Shown: piece after piece, positions 37,307-47,035 of the stretch
Layout: each line of letters begins with the position of its first letter
Position numbering within the stretch: the stretch's first letter is position 1
The notes under the pieces: model-generated
What the model was told of the DNA's origin: nothing
Database searches by the model: none
What the model saw: only the letters and a program-made list of their open reading frames with translations
Source: Cupriavidus sp. EM10
GTDB lineage: Bacteria > Pseudomonadota > Gammaproteobacteria > Burkholderiales > Burkholderiaceae
Assembly (NCBI RefSeq): GCF_018729255.1
Contig: NZ_CP076061.1
Span: 1,426,001 to 1,490,000, forward strand
DNA: 64,000 bases
Direction of reading: 5' to 3'
Made by a program: the position numbers and the translations under genes

Positions 37307-38490
37307 ATGAATGCAACCAAGCAGACGCGCCCCTCAACGTGATGGCGATTGCCTGTGCCGCGACGGTGGCATTGCTGGCGGGCTGTGCCTCGGGCGGTTC
37401 CAGCGGCGGCGCCAACCCGTCCACGCCGTCGACGCCTACCAACCCGGGCACGACGAATCCGCAGCCCACCGCCGAGACCACGCCCACGGGCAAGGTGGTG
37501 GAAGGCGCTGGCAATACCGTGGTGGCCACGGGCAACGCTGTGAGCCAGATTGGCCAGGAGATCAAGGACACCAGCGTGCCGCTGCTGCCGGCCACCGCCA
37601 AGAACGCCACCGGCGACGTGGTGATCCAGACCGGCGAGACCGTGGCCACGCTCGGCGCCGGTGTGCGCGATGGCCTGGGCAAGATCGGCGCGGTCGACAA
37701 CCCGGTGGGCGTGACCGTCGCCAACACCGGCAACGTCGTCACGCAGGCCGGCGCCACGGTGGTCAGCACGGGTAGCCTCGTGAAGGCGCTGGGCGCGGAT
37801 CAGCTGTCGCCGCTGGCGCCGGTGACCACCCCGGTGGGTGGCGTGGTGCAGACCGTGGGAGCAGGCGTGATGACCCTCGGCGGCAAGCTTGGCGAGACGT
37901 TGTCGACCGGTCCGGTCGCACAACTGACGGACAGCACCAGCAAGGCCATCGTGCCGCTGACCACGCAGCTGACCAGCGCCACGCAGACCGTGGGCGCTGC
38001 CACGGGCCTGGGCGCCCCGGTGAACAACCTGCTGACGCAGGTCGGCAGCACGGTGGCCACGGCCGGCAGCATGATCGCCAACACCAACACGCCGATCGTG
38101 TCGCCGCTTGGTGGGGTGGTCAACGAAGCGGGCAAGACCGTGGCCGTGGCAGGCGTACTGCTCAACGGCAATGGCGGCAGCGGCAATCCGCTGGGCGGGC
38201 TGCTGAACAACCTGCCGCTGAACGGCGCGACAGGTGCTCTCGGCGGCGCAGCAGGTGGCACATCGGCCAGCAATCCTCTGGCCCCGGTGACGGGCCTGCT
38301 TGGCTCGCTGGGAGGCGCTGCCGGTGGCACGTCGGGCGGGTCGAATCCGCTGGCGCCGGTGACGAACCTCGTCAGCACGGTAACCGGCGGCCTGACCAGC
38401 GCGGCCAGCGGCGCGACGTCGTCCGGCAGCAGCGGCAGCAATCCGCTGGCGCCCGTCACTGGCCTGCTTGGTGGCCTGACCCGCCAGTGA
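37307..38490 (+). CDS. collagen-like/low-complexity repeat lipoprotein (paralogue B; one frameshift)
   Basis: About 394 residues once restored. The start MNATKQTRP at 37307 has the ribosome site AGGAGATCAGG; the frame breaks at 37330-37333 (CCCC), and one base joins it to LNVMAIACAATVALLAGCASG, which carries the lipobox. The body matches paralogue A closely (GGKLGETLSTGPVAQL, SKAIVPLTTQLTSATQT, GAATGLGAPVNNLL), and the tail again has NPLAPVTGLLG copies. The N-terminal linker is Thr/Pro-rich rather than Asn/Gly-rich. It is transcribed divergently from A and may share its control region. Confidence 0.83.
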
Positions 38491-38658
38491 ACTGAAAAAC
38501 CACGCGGATGAGGTTGGGACTTTCCCTGTCATCCGCCCCGTCTAATTTACGGTGCGCTGTCGTCCTTACCCCGCGCGGCGCATCCTTTTATTTCGTGCCG
38601 TGATGGCTTCCTGCATGACCACGTGCAGGGAGCCGCACGGCACGCCTCGTTTATTGCG

Positions 38659-38772
38659 CGTTCTTTAACAATCTGCAGGCGTTCATCCCGATGGCTGAGG
38701 GGCCTTGCGTTGTTTCAAACGTCTGTCCCACTTTAAGCTGGAACAACCATAGCCCGAACGGGGGGTATGGTT
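38659..38772 (+). promoter_or_regulatory. boxA-like element and hairpin in the flp/tad leader region
   Basis: CGTTCTTTAACAATCTG at 38659-38675 shares 13 identical bases (GTTCTTTAACAAT) with the rRNA-spacer boxA in this same window. Downstream, AACCATA (38745-38751) and TATGGTT (38766-38772) form a hairpin. CTGGAACAACCATAGCC (38738-38754) has GG-N10-GC spacing as in sigma-54 promoters but is otherwise a weak match. The 431-base gap 38491-38921 has no supported gene. Confidence 0.5.
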
Positions 38773-38921
38773 GATACAAGTCATGTCTTATAAATGTTCT
38801 CACCAGCAAAAAAATCACAAAAACGCCACAAGCGCAGTTCAACCAGATGGCAGTCGGATCGGGGTCAGGAAGTATTGCTGGAGGTCCATGCAGGGGTCAC
38901 GCACTTTCGGGAGTGAACATC

Positions 38922-39119
38922 ATGCAAAAGCAACTGGCGCGTCATCGCAACACCCAACGCGGCGCTACCGCTATCGAATACGGCCTGATCGTGGGCCTGA
39001 TCGCACTGGGCATTGTCGTGGGGGCACAGGCCCTGGGCACGGGTCTCGGGGCAGGCTTCAATAGCCTGGCCGGCCGGGTCACCGCGCTGTTCGCCACGAA
39101 CAACGGTGGCGGCAGCTGA
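38922..39119 (+). CDS. flp: Flp-type type IVb pilin
   Basis: A 65-residue Flp/Fap pilin. The short basic leader ends at TQRGATAIEYGLIVGLIALG, which holds the prepilin processing site and the conserved Glu-Tyr of Flp pilins, followed by one hydrophobic helix and a short Gly/Ser tail (NNGGGS). The start at 38922 has GGGAGTG upstream. It is the major pilus subunit exported by the Tad machinery encoded downstream. Confidence 0.93.
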   Translation: MQKQLARHRNTQRGATAIEYGLIVGLIALGIVVGAQALGTGLGAGFNSLAGRVTALFATNNGGGS

Positions 39120-39508
39120 TACCACCCGGCAAACCATTCCACTGACCATCAGGAAGGCAGGAACAGCGTTCGTGCTGCACGCACGGCGCGCTGCATGCTG
39201 ACCTGACGGCTTCATACCATTTTCCGGAGCACCGTGCTGGCAGTCATGCCAGCCGCGGCGGGCGGCTGCGCGCCTGTCGTCAAGCAGTGGCAGAAGCGGC
39301 AGAAGTGGCAGAAGTGGTGGCGGTATGCACTGGCCGCAATACGGACATGGACGGCCGGGCAAGAAGGTAAGAGTGGTTCCAAGTCGCGCATCGTAGTACG
39401 ACACAGCCCGTCGGGCACGCAGCAGCGGGCACCGTGCAGCCATGCCGGTGCCCGCTGTGCGGTGTCGTGTGTCGCCAACGCATGTGCAAGTAGAAAACCG
39501 GGTGAAGC
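39120..39508 (+). other. non-coding gap between flp and tadE
   Basis: I see no convincing gene in this 389-base stretch. At 39283-39319 a 9-bp unit (CAGAAGTGG and close variants) is repeated about four times. An open frame across it lacks a ribosome site and sensible composition. The prepilin peptidase gene often found next to flp is not here. Confidence 0.5.
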
Positions 39509-39970
39509 ATGGCATTACGGGGGAGCGCGAACCGGCGCCGCGCAGGCGGAATGGCCGCGATCGAGTTCGCGATAGTGTTTCCGCTGCTGTTTGCAGTGGT
39601 GCTTGGCATCGTCTACTACGGGATGGTGCTGGCGCTGCAGCAAGTCCTGACGCTCGCCGCCGAGGAAGGTGCGCGGGCTGCCTTGCGTTATCCGCTCACT
39701 TCGAACGGCGGCACGCTTGCCACCACGCTCGCCCAACGTGTCGTCGCCGCTGACCAGGCCGCACGCAGCGCGCTGCCTCCCAATCTTGCCTCGCGCTTCC
39801 CGGCGGGGTCGCTCGCCCAGGCCCTGGCTTGCACGGCGCCGCCCGGCACCCAGTGCGTGCAGGTGGCGCTGAATCTTTCCACGCAAACGATCCTGCCGGC
39901 GGTGCCTTTCGTGCCGGTGCCCGCCTCGCTGACCGGCACCGCCGTGGTCCAGCTTTCTCCCGATACCTGA
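39509..39970 (+). CDS. tadE: TadE-family pseudopilin
   Basis: A 153-residue TadE-like protein. A basic leader (RRRAGGMAAIEFAIVFPLLF) holds the prepilin-like site and the conserved Glu, followed by one membrane helix and an extracytoplasmic part with a pair of cysteines (LACTAPPGTQCVQ). TadE/TadF are minor pseudopilins processed by the Flp prepilin peptidase. It is followed after 4 bases by cpaB, so it heads the assembly operon. Confidence 0.9.
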   Translation: MALRGSANRRRAGGMAAIEFAIVFPLLFAVVLGIVYYGMVLALQQVLTLAAEEGARAALRYPLTSNGGTLATTLAQRVVAADQAARSALPPNLASRFPAGSLAQALACTAPPGTQCVQVALNLSTQTILPAVPFVPVPASLTGTAVVQLSPDT

Positions 39971-39974
39971 AAAC

Positions 39975-40939
39975 ATGAGCAGCAAACAGATACGGATTCT
40001 TGCCACCGTCCTGCTGATCCTGGCCGGACTGCTCGCGCTGCTGGCGTGGCAGGTGGCGCGCCGGCAGGCCATGCCCATGCCCACCGCGCACACGCCGCCC
40101 ACCCACGCCGTGGTGGTCACCACGCGAGCCGTGGAAGCGGGCAAGCCGCTGACGGCTGACGCGCTGGCCGTCATGCAACTGCCGATCGAACCCGCCGGCG
40201 CCTTCCAGGACGCGGCCCGCGTGATTGGCCAGGTGCCCGTGGTGAACCTGGGCAGCAACGTGCCGGTGCTGGAAGGCCAGCTGCTGTCCGGGCTGGCGCG
40301 GCAGATTCCCGAAGGCGACCGCGCGATGGCCGTGTCGGTGGACGAGGCCATCGGCGTGGGCCATCAGGTGCAGCCCGGCGATTTCGTCGACGTGTTCGTG
40401 ATCCTGCGCCGCGACAGCCAGGAAATTGCCGAAAGCCAGACGCGCCTGCTGCTGTCGCGCCTGCGCGTGCTGGCCTATGGCAACGGCAGCGTCAATGAAT
40501 CCCGCAAGGTGCAGGCCGAGCAGATGATGGCCCGCCGCGAAGGCGCCAAGACGGCCGTGCTGTCGGTGCCGGTGGACCAGGTGGGCAAGCTGGCGATGGC
40601 CCAGCAGGCCGGCCGGCTGGTGCTGGCACTGCGCAATCCGACCGATGCGTCGATGCCAAGCGAAGGCATGTTCGCCGATCCGCCGGCCGTGCTGCAGGCC
40701 CGCGCGGGCGTGCCGCCCGAAGCCGAGCGCGCACCGGTGGACAAGGCCGCCGCCGGCATGAGCCTGGCCGGTCTGGTCGGCCAGCCCGGCACTGCAGGCG
40801 CCAACCCGCGCGTGCCGGCGCCGGTCATGCGCGCCACGGCCGCGCCGGCGGCGTCACTGACGGCCTCGGCGCAACGGCGTGAAACCCCGACAACAACGGC
40901 GTGGAAGTGATCCGCGCCGGCAAGCGAGCGATCGAATAG
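39975..40939 (+). CDS. cpaB: Flp pilus assembly protein CpaB/RcpC (one frameshift)
   Basis: About 321 residues once restored. An N-terminal membrane anchor (ILATVLLILAGLLALLAW) is followed by an SAF domain (VVVTTRAVEAGKPLTADALA) and the RcpC/CpaB domain (AMAVSVDEAIGVGHQVQPGDFVDVFVIL). The frame breaks at 40885-40888 (CCCC), causing a false stop at 40908-40910. Restoring one base gives DNNGVEVIRAGKRAIE and a stop at 40937-40939, and VEVIRG-type ends are typical of this family. The protein is thought to support or gate the outer-membrane secretin encoded next. Confidence 0.9.
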
Positions 40940-40952
40940 CGGACGACACGGC

Positions 40953-42394
40953 ATGCCCAACTTGACGACAGACCGTGTGTGGGCGCGAACGCGCCAGATT
41001 GGCCAGCCCCGGGGCGACCACCGAAACCAGCTGAACCGGCGATGGATCGCCATGATGATGGCCGCAGCCCTGGCGACCACCATGGCCACAGTCGCTGCGA
41101 TGCGCCCGGCCATGGCGCAGGACGCCGCGCCATCGGCCGCGCCGCGCACGCTGCGCCTGATGGCCGGCGCGCAGCAGGAGATCAAGCCCGGCGCCGCGCT
41201 GGAACGCGTGGCCGTGGGCAACCCCGCCGTGGCCGATGCACTGCTACTGAAGCAGCGCAACGGATCGCCCACCGTGCTGGTGGTGGCGAAGAAGCCGGGC
41301 GTCACCGACATGATGGTCTGGAGCCGCAACGCGGCACCGGCAACCTACAGCGTGCAGGTCGATGCCGTGGCGCCCGATGCCGATGGCGCGCAGGTAGACA
41401 TGTCTGCCGCCGGCGCCACCATCCGTGGCGAATCGCCCGATGCCGGCGCGGCCGCGCGCACGCAGCAGGCGGCGCGGGCGGCGGTGGCCGGGCCGGACGG
41501 CAAGGGCGGCGTGGTGATAGACCGCTCGGTGGTGCCGGTATCGAACACGGTGCAGGTCGACGTGAAAGTGGTGGAAATCAGCAAGACCGTGCTGAAGGAA
41601 GTGGGGCTCAACTTCGTCAAGAGCAGCGGCGGCTTTACCTTCGGGCAGTTCAGTCCGACGTCGCTGACCAAGACGACGATTGGCCAGCCGCCATCGTTCG
41701 AAGGCACCTTGCCGATCGGCAGCGCGTTCAACCTGGTGGCCGCCTGGGCCAAGGAAGGCATTTTCGCCAACCTGAGCCTGCTGGAAAGCAATGGCTTGGT
41801 CCGCGTGCTGGCCGAACCGAGCCTGGTGGCACTGTCGGGCCAGAGCGCGAGCTTCCTGGCGGGCGGCGAGATCCCGATCCCGGTGCCGCAGGCGCTGGGC
41901 ACCACGACGATCCAGTTCAAGCCGTTCGGTATCGGCCTGACGGTATCGCCGACGGTGCTGTCGAAGTCGCGCATCGCGCTGAAGGTGGCGCCCGAGGCCA
42001 GCGATCTCGATCCGTCGCGCGGCATCAGCATCAACGGGGCGTCGGTGCCGGCCATCGTCACGCGGCGTGCCGATACCACGGTGGAACTTGGCGATGGCGA
42101 GAGCTTCGTGATCGGCGGGCTGGTCAGCCGCAATACGGTCAGCAACGTAAGCAAGGTGCCGTTCCTGGGGATCTGCCCATTCTTGGCAGCTTCTTCAAGA
42201 ACCTGAACTTCCACCAGGAAGACCGCGAACTGATGATCGTGGTCACGCCACGCCTGGTGAAGCCGCTGGCCCGGGATTCCCAGGCGGCGGCAAACGTGGC
42301 CAACGACGGCCGCACGAACGCCAGCCCCAATGTCTGGGGGCGCTTCGTGCTGGGCGAGTACGCAGACCCGACCCTGCCCGGTTTCTCGCGGTAG
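40953..42394 (+). CDS. cpaC: Flp pilus secretin CpaC/RcpA (one frameshift)
   Basis: About 480 residues once restored. After a signal region (residues 30-55) comes the pilus/BON-type N-domain (LRLMAGAQQEIKPGAALERV) and the secretin domain (VQVDVKVVEISKTVLKEVGL, LAEPSLVALSGQSASFLAGG, FVIGGLVSRNTVSNVSKVP). The break at 42167-42170 (GGGG) is repaired by one G and yields the secretin signature VPFLGDLPILGSFFKN, followed by ELMIVVTPRLVKPL. It forms the outer-membrane channel for the Flp pilus. Confidence 0.93.
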
Positions 42395-42403
42395 CGGCAG
42401 CAG

Positions 42404-43654
42404 ATGGAGCAAGTGACGAGGATGGATGCCTTCCTGCTGAATACCCGGCGCGACAGCCTGCGCCACTGGCTGGACCAGGCGCTGGGTGGCGTCGGCACGC
42501 TGGTGGTGGAAGACGGCGCACAGGAAGCCTTTATCGAGCAGATCGGCACTGTCCGGCCTGGGCTGGTGTTCCTCGATTTCGCGGCGGGCCAGGCCGAGAC
42601 CTCGGCGCGGCTGGCCGAACAGGTAGCACGGCTGTTCCCGCACCTGCCGCTGGTGGCGGTGGGCAACGCCGCGGAACCGGACGCCATGCTCGCCGCGCTG
42701 CGTGCCGGCGTGCGCGACTTCATCGACCTGCGCGGCGCGCCGTCGCAGGCCGCCGATGCCGTGCGGCGCCTGATGGTGCCGCGCGCGCAGGTGCGGCCCG
42801 TGGCGCCCACGCACCGGCACGGCAAGATCGTGGCGCTGCTGGGCGCGCGGCCCGGCGTCGGCGTGAGCACGCTGGCGGTGAACCTGGCAGCCAGCGTGCG
42901 CCTGCACGACGCAGGCGGGCCGCCGGCCGAGGTGCTGCTGCTGGACCTGGGCCTGCCCGTGCGCGATGGCGCGCTCTACATGAACGTCGCACCCGAATTC
43001 CACTTCGTCGAGGCCGTGCGCAACCTGCGCCGCTTCGACCAGGTGTTCGTCGATACCGCCCTGGCGCGCCATGCCAGCGGGGTCTCGGTATTGCCGCTGC
43101 CGGCCACGCTGGCCGAACTGCGCGACGTGTCGTTCTCGGAGGCGCTGGCGCTGCTGGACCGTCTGCGGGCGTTCTTCGACCTGCAGGTGATCGACTTGGG
43201 CGGGTTTTCGAATGCCGAGTTCATGTCGCAGATCGTCAAGGCGGCCGATGCCGTGGTGATGGTGGCCGAGCAGAGCGTGGGCGCCATCGTGTCGGCGGCA
43301 GAACTGCTGCACGAGCTGAGGAAGCGCGAGATCGAGCGGCCGGACCTGCACCTGATGGTGTCGCGCTTCGATCCCGAGCTGGGCGTGGACGCGGCGCAGA
43401 TCGCAGAGCGCATCGGCGTGGCATCGGTCGATACGCTGCCTGACCGGCGCGCGGCGCTGGTGCAGGCCGCCAATCGCGGCGCGGTACTGGCCGAAGCCGC
43501 ACCGGCCGACCCCTACGTGCGCGCCGTGGGCGCGCTGACGGAACGGCTGGGCTACCGCAGCGGGCAGGTGTCCGAGCGCGGCATCCTGGCCCGGATCAAG
43601 GAGAAGCTGCCCGAGGCACTGCGCATGGCGCGCGCCGCGCGGGCGGGGAACTGA
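42404..43654 (+). CDS. tadZ: TadZ/CpaE pilus localisation ATPase-like protein
   Basis: A 416-residue protein with an N-terminal receiver-like domain (about residues 1-130) and a C-terminal ParA/MinD-type domain. The deviant Walker motif reads GARPGVGVSTLAVN; the usual second lysine is Val, as seen in many TadZ proteins, so ATP hydrolysis may be absent. QVIDLGGFSNAEFM is the Walker B-like strand. TadZ places the Tad machine at the cell pole. It lies directly upstream of the tadA ATPase gene, which follows after 1 base. Confidence 0.9.
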   Translation: MEQVTRMDAFLLNTRRDSLRHWLDQALGGVGTLVVEDGAQEAFIEQIGTVRPGLVFLDFAAGQAETSARLAEQVARLFPHLPLVAVGNAAEPDAMLAALRAGVRDFIDLRGAPSQAADAVRRLMVPRAQVRPVAPTHRHGKIVALLGARPGVGVSTLAVNLAASVRLHDAGGPPAEVLLLDLGLPVRDGALYMNVAPEFHFVEAVRNLRRFDQVFVDTALARHASGVSVLPLPATLAELRDVSFSEALALLDRLRAFFDLQVIDLGGFSNAEFMSQIVKAADAVVMVAEQSVGAIVSAAELLHELRKREIERPDLHLMVSRFDPELGVDAAQIAERIGVASVDTLPDRRAALVQAANRGAVLAEAAPADPYVRAVGALTERLGYRSGQVSERGILARIKEKLPEALRMARAARAGN

Positions 43655-43655
43655 C

Positions 43656-44971
43656 ATGACCGAAGCGATCGAATTCTCGGATAACGCCGCCGCCCGTTTC
43701 CTGTGTCGCAGGAATTCCACAAGATCAAGGAGGCCGCGCACGAACACCTGCTGACGCGCATCGAGGAGCTTGGCGCCGAATTCGGCCGCTGGACGCGCGC
43801 GGCCATCCAGCGCTTTGTCGACCTGGAGCTGGAAAGCTTCACGCGCCTGCGCCGCATCCCGATCAACGAGGCCGAGCTGCACCAGATTTCCGAGGCGCTG
43901 ACCAAGGAACTGGCCGGCTTCGGCCCGATCGAGGATCTGCTGCACGACGTGGCCGTGGAAGACATCCTCGTGAACGGGCACCTCGACGTCTACGTGTCGC
44001 GGCACGGCGTGCTGGAACGGATTCCGGTGCGCTTTGCCGACAACGGGCACCTGCTGCGCATCGTGCGCCGCATCCTGGCGCCGATTGGCCGGCGCCTGGA
44101 CGAATCGAACCCGATGGTCGATGCGCGCCTGCCCGATGGCGGCCGCATCAACGTGATCATCCCCCCGCTGGCGCTGGCCGGCCCCGTGGTGTCGATCCGC
44201 AAGTTCCGCAAGGACCCGCTGACGCCAGCCGACCTGCAGGCGCTGGGCACCATGAGCCCGGAGATCACCGAACTGCTGGAAGCCGCCGTGCGGGCGCGCT
44301 GCAACATCCTTGTGAGCGGCGGCACGAGTTCGGGCAAGACGTCGCTGCTCAACGCGCTGGCCACGTTCATCCCGAACAGCGAGCGCGTGATCACGATCGA
44401 GGACACGGCGGAACTGGCGCTGAACCATCCGCATGTGGTGCGTCTGGAAAGCCGTCCCGGCGGCTTCGAGGGCACCGGCACCGTGACCATCCGCGACCTG
44501 CTGCGCAACAGCCTGCGGATGCGTCCGGACCGCATCATCGTGGGCGAAGTGCGCGGCGGCGAGGTGCTGGAAATGCTGCAGGCCATGAGCACGGGCCACG
44601 ACGGATCGATGGGCACCATCCACGCCAGCAGCCCGCGCGAGTGCCTGTACAGGCTGGAGATGCTGGCCGGCTTTGCCGGCTTCCAGGGCAGCGAGTCGAG
44701 CCTGCGGCGGCAGATCGCCAATGCCATCGACTTCATCGTGCAGATCGGGCGGCTGTCCAGCGGGCGGCGGCGCATCCTGTCGATTACCGAAGTCACGGGC
44801 CTGGGCGACAACATCATTTCCACGCAGGAGCTGTACCGCTACGAGCCCGTATCCAACGCCGACGGCACCGAGACCGATCGTTGGCAGTCGCTTGGCATCC
44901 TGCCGCATTCGCCCAAGCTGGCGCGCATGCGTCCGGCCAACTTTGCCCTGGACGACCGCTTTGATCTCTAG
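43656..44971 (+). CDS. tadA: Tad secretion ATPase TadA/CpaF (one frameshift)
   Basis: About 438 residues once restored. The start MTEAIEFSDNAAARF at 43656 breaks at 43700-43701; one missing C joins it to PVSQEFHKIKEAAHEHLL. The VirB11/PulE-family core has Walker A SGGTSSGKTSLLNA, the Asp box ITIEDTAELAL, Walker B MRPDRIIVGEVRGGE and the His box STGHDGSMGTIHA. It is the hexameric ATPase that powers Flp pilus assembly. Its end overlaps the tadB start by 11 bases. Confidence 0.95.
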
Positions 44972-45890
44972 CGCCAGCCTGTTCATCGCCACGTTTGCCC
45001 TTGTCCTGCTGGGTCTGGGGCTGCTGATGCTGGCTTCGGCCCGCGGGCGTGCCAACGCCGAGCGCGCCCGCGCCCACCTGGCCGCGCAGACGGAACAGGT
45101 GCGCGCACGCTACGCGCAGGCCGCAGAAGCCGAACCGCCCAGCACCGTGCGCGACCTGCGGCGGCGCTGGGCCGACCTGATGCGCCGTGCCGACATGACG
45201 CCGACGCGCGGCACGTACCTGCGCTGGGGCGTGCCCATGCTGTGCCTGGTGGTGGCGGGCGCGGCGACGGGCGGCGCCATCGGCATGGTGTCGATGCTGG
45301 TGGTGAGCGTGGCCACGGCGTCCTTCCTGATCTGGCTGCGCATCAGCCGGCTCAAGGGAAAGATGCTGCGCCAGCTGCCGGGCTTTCTCGATGGCGTGGT
45401 GCGCCTGATGACGATCGGCAGCAGCGTGCCGGCCGCCTTCCAGAACTCGGTGGCCAATACCGAGCCGCCGTTGCGCCAGTGCCTGGTGCAGGCCATCCAC
45501 CTGCAGCGCGCCGGCAAGGAACTGGACCAGGCTGTGCTGCAGATGGGCCGCGCCTATGACCTGGACGAACTGGTGATCGTGTCGTCGGTGCTGCGGCTGT
45601 CGCAACGCTACGGCGGCCGGGCCGACGTGGTCATGGAGCGCACGGCCGCGTTCATGCGCGACCGCGAGGAAGCGCAGCGCGAACTGATGGCGCTGTCGGC
45701 CGAGACGCGGCTGTCCGCCTGGGTGCTGGGCCTGTTGCCGCTGGTGGTGGCAGGCGGGCTGTTCATGATGAACGCCGGCTACATCATGATGATGTGGAAG
45801 GACCCGACCGGCCGCGCAATGATGCTGAGCGCCGCCGCGCTGGAAGTGGCCGGCATCCTGATGCTGTACCGGCTCGCCAAGTCCATCTAG
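44961..45890 (+). CDS. tadB: Tad inner-membrane platform protein TadB
   Basis: A 309-residue type II secretion F-type membrane protein with an N-terminal helix (SLFIATFALVLLGLGLLMLA), further helices near residues 95-130, the F domain (LRQLPGFLDGVVRLMTIGSS) and C-terminal helices ending MLYRLAKSI. No ATG is available at the expected start; a TTG at 44961, inside the end of tadA, gives MISSASLFIATF and is the best choice. With TadC it forms the platform on which TadA acts. Confidence 0.88.
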   Translation: MISSASLFIATFALVLLGLGLLMLASARGRANAERARAHLAAQTEQVRARYAQAAEAEPPSTVRDLRRRWADLMRRADMTPTRGTYLRWGVPMLCLVVAGAATGGAIGMVSMLVVSVATASFLIWLRISRLKGKMLRQLPGFLDGVVRLMTIGSSVPAAFQNSVANTEPPLRQCLVQAIHLQRAGKELDQAVLQMGRAYDLDELVIVSSVLRLSQRYGGRADVVMERTAAFMRDREEAQRELMALSAETRLSAWVLGLLPLVVAGGLFMMNAGYIMMMWKDPTGRAMMLSAAALEVAGILMLYRLAKSI

Positions 45891-45907
45891 CAGCAGGAGC
45901 CCACGCC

Positions 45908-47035
45908 ATGCAACTGGATGCCACCACCCTGATCTCCGCCAGTCTGGCCGCCGCCGCCATGGCGCTGCTGGTGCTGGCGTGGCCGCTGCTGCGGCAGTGG
46001 CGGCAGCGGCGCGAGGCCGCCCGGACCATCGACGCCGCGCTGCAGCGGCAGGCCGGGCAAGGCGAATCCACGCCGGGGCAGCCGCAGACGACCCCGGCCA
46101 CCGCACCGGCGATGGCCGGGACAGCTACCCCAGCGGCGACCGCTGCCGGATCGGCCTCGCCACAGATGTCGCCACGTGCCGCGGCTGCGGCGGCAGCGCT
46201 GGCGCAGGCGGCACCGCGTGCAGCCACGGCGGCCACGCCGGCGCCAGCCACGCTGCGCGCCAGACTGGGCGCGGCATTCGGCGACCGCTTCAACCAGCGC
46301 TGGCTCGAATCGCGCCTTGGCCGGGCCGTGGTCACCGCCGAGGAACAGCTGCTGCTGGAACAGTGCGGCTTCCACGGCCTGCAGCCGCGCGCGGTGTTCG
46401 GCGGCCTGCGGCTGCTGGTACCGGCCGTGCTGGCGGGCGCCATGCTGCTCTGGCGCATCGATGGATCGACCATGCAGGCGCTGGCCTGGGCCTTCGGCAC
46501 GTTCGCGGCCGCGTACCTGCTGCCAAAGATGGTGCTGCGCCGCTGGGCGCGCAATCGCCAGCGCGAGGTGGCCGAGGAACTGCCGGTGCTGATCGACATG
46601 CTGCGGCTGCTGCAGGGCGTGGGCCTGTCGATCGACCAGAGCCTGCAGGTCATCGTCACCGAGTTCGGCACGATGCTGCGCGTGCTTGGGCCCGAGCTGC
46701 AGCGCGCCAACCAGCAGTTCGCATCGGGCCGCTCGCGCGAGCAGACGCTGCAGCGCATCGGCAAGCTGTTCGACGACGAAGACCTGAAGGGCCTGATCAC
46801 GCTGCTGACCCAGGTGGACAAGCATGGCGGGGCGGTGCAGGAGCCGCTGCGCCAGTTTGGCGAGCGGCTGCAGGTGGCCCGCAAGGCGCGCCTGAAGGAC
46901 AAGATCGGCAGGCTGACCGTGAAGATGACCGGCGTGATGGTGGTGAGCCTGCTGCCGGTACTGCTGATCCTGACGGCGGGACCGGGCTTCCTGGGCGTGA
47001 TCCGGATGCTGGCCCGCATGAATGGAGGATTTTGA
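45908..47035 (+). CDS. tadC: Tad inner-membrane platform protein TadC
   Basis: A 375-residue F-type platform protein, longer than most TadC because of an Ala/Thr/Pro-rich linker at about residues 45-115 after the first helix. The core has helices near LLVPAVLAGAMLLW and LAWAFGTFAAAYLL, the F domain (AEELPVLIDMLRLLQGVGLS) and a C-terminal helix (MVVSLLPVLLILTAGPGF). The ribosome site GCAGGAG and ATG at 45908 are clear. The stop overlaps the tadD start (TGATG). Confidence 0.9.
   Translation: MQLDATTLISASLAAAAMALLVLAWPLLRQWRQRREAARTIDAALQRQAGQGESTPGQPQTTPATAPAMAGTATPAATAAGSASPQMSPRAAAAAAALAQAAPRAATAATPAPATLRARLGAAFGDRFNQRWLESRLGRAVVTAEEQLLLEQCGFHGLQPRAVFGGLRLLVPAVLAGAMLLWRIDGSTMQALAWAFGTFAAAYLLPKMVLRRWARNRQREVAEELPVLIDMLRLLQGVGLSIDQSLQVIVTEFGTMLRVLGPELQRANQQFASGRSREQTLQRIGKLFDDEDLKGLITLLTQVDKHGGAVQEPLRQFGERLQVARKARLKDKIGRLTVKMTGVMVVSLLPVLLILTAGPGFLGVIRMLARMNGGF

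Noticed and set aside
38738..38754. Sigma-54 promoter for flp
   Set aside because: Spacing GG-N10-GC is right but the rest of the consensus is poor (TAGC instead of TTGC), so I mention it only as a weak candidate and do not annotate it separately.
39234..39575. Possible gene between flp and tadE
   Set aside because: No ribosome site, overlaps tadE out of frame, and composition is driven by a 9-bp tandem repeat.
41345..45055. A 1236-codon open frame antisense to cpaC, tadZ and tadA
   Set aside because: It is the shadow of strongly supported plus-strand genes. Its composition is His/Gln/Arg-rich, typical of the opposite strand of GC-rich codons, and it has no recognisable domain.
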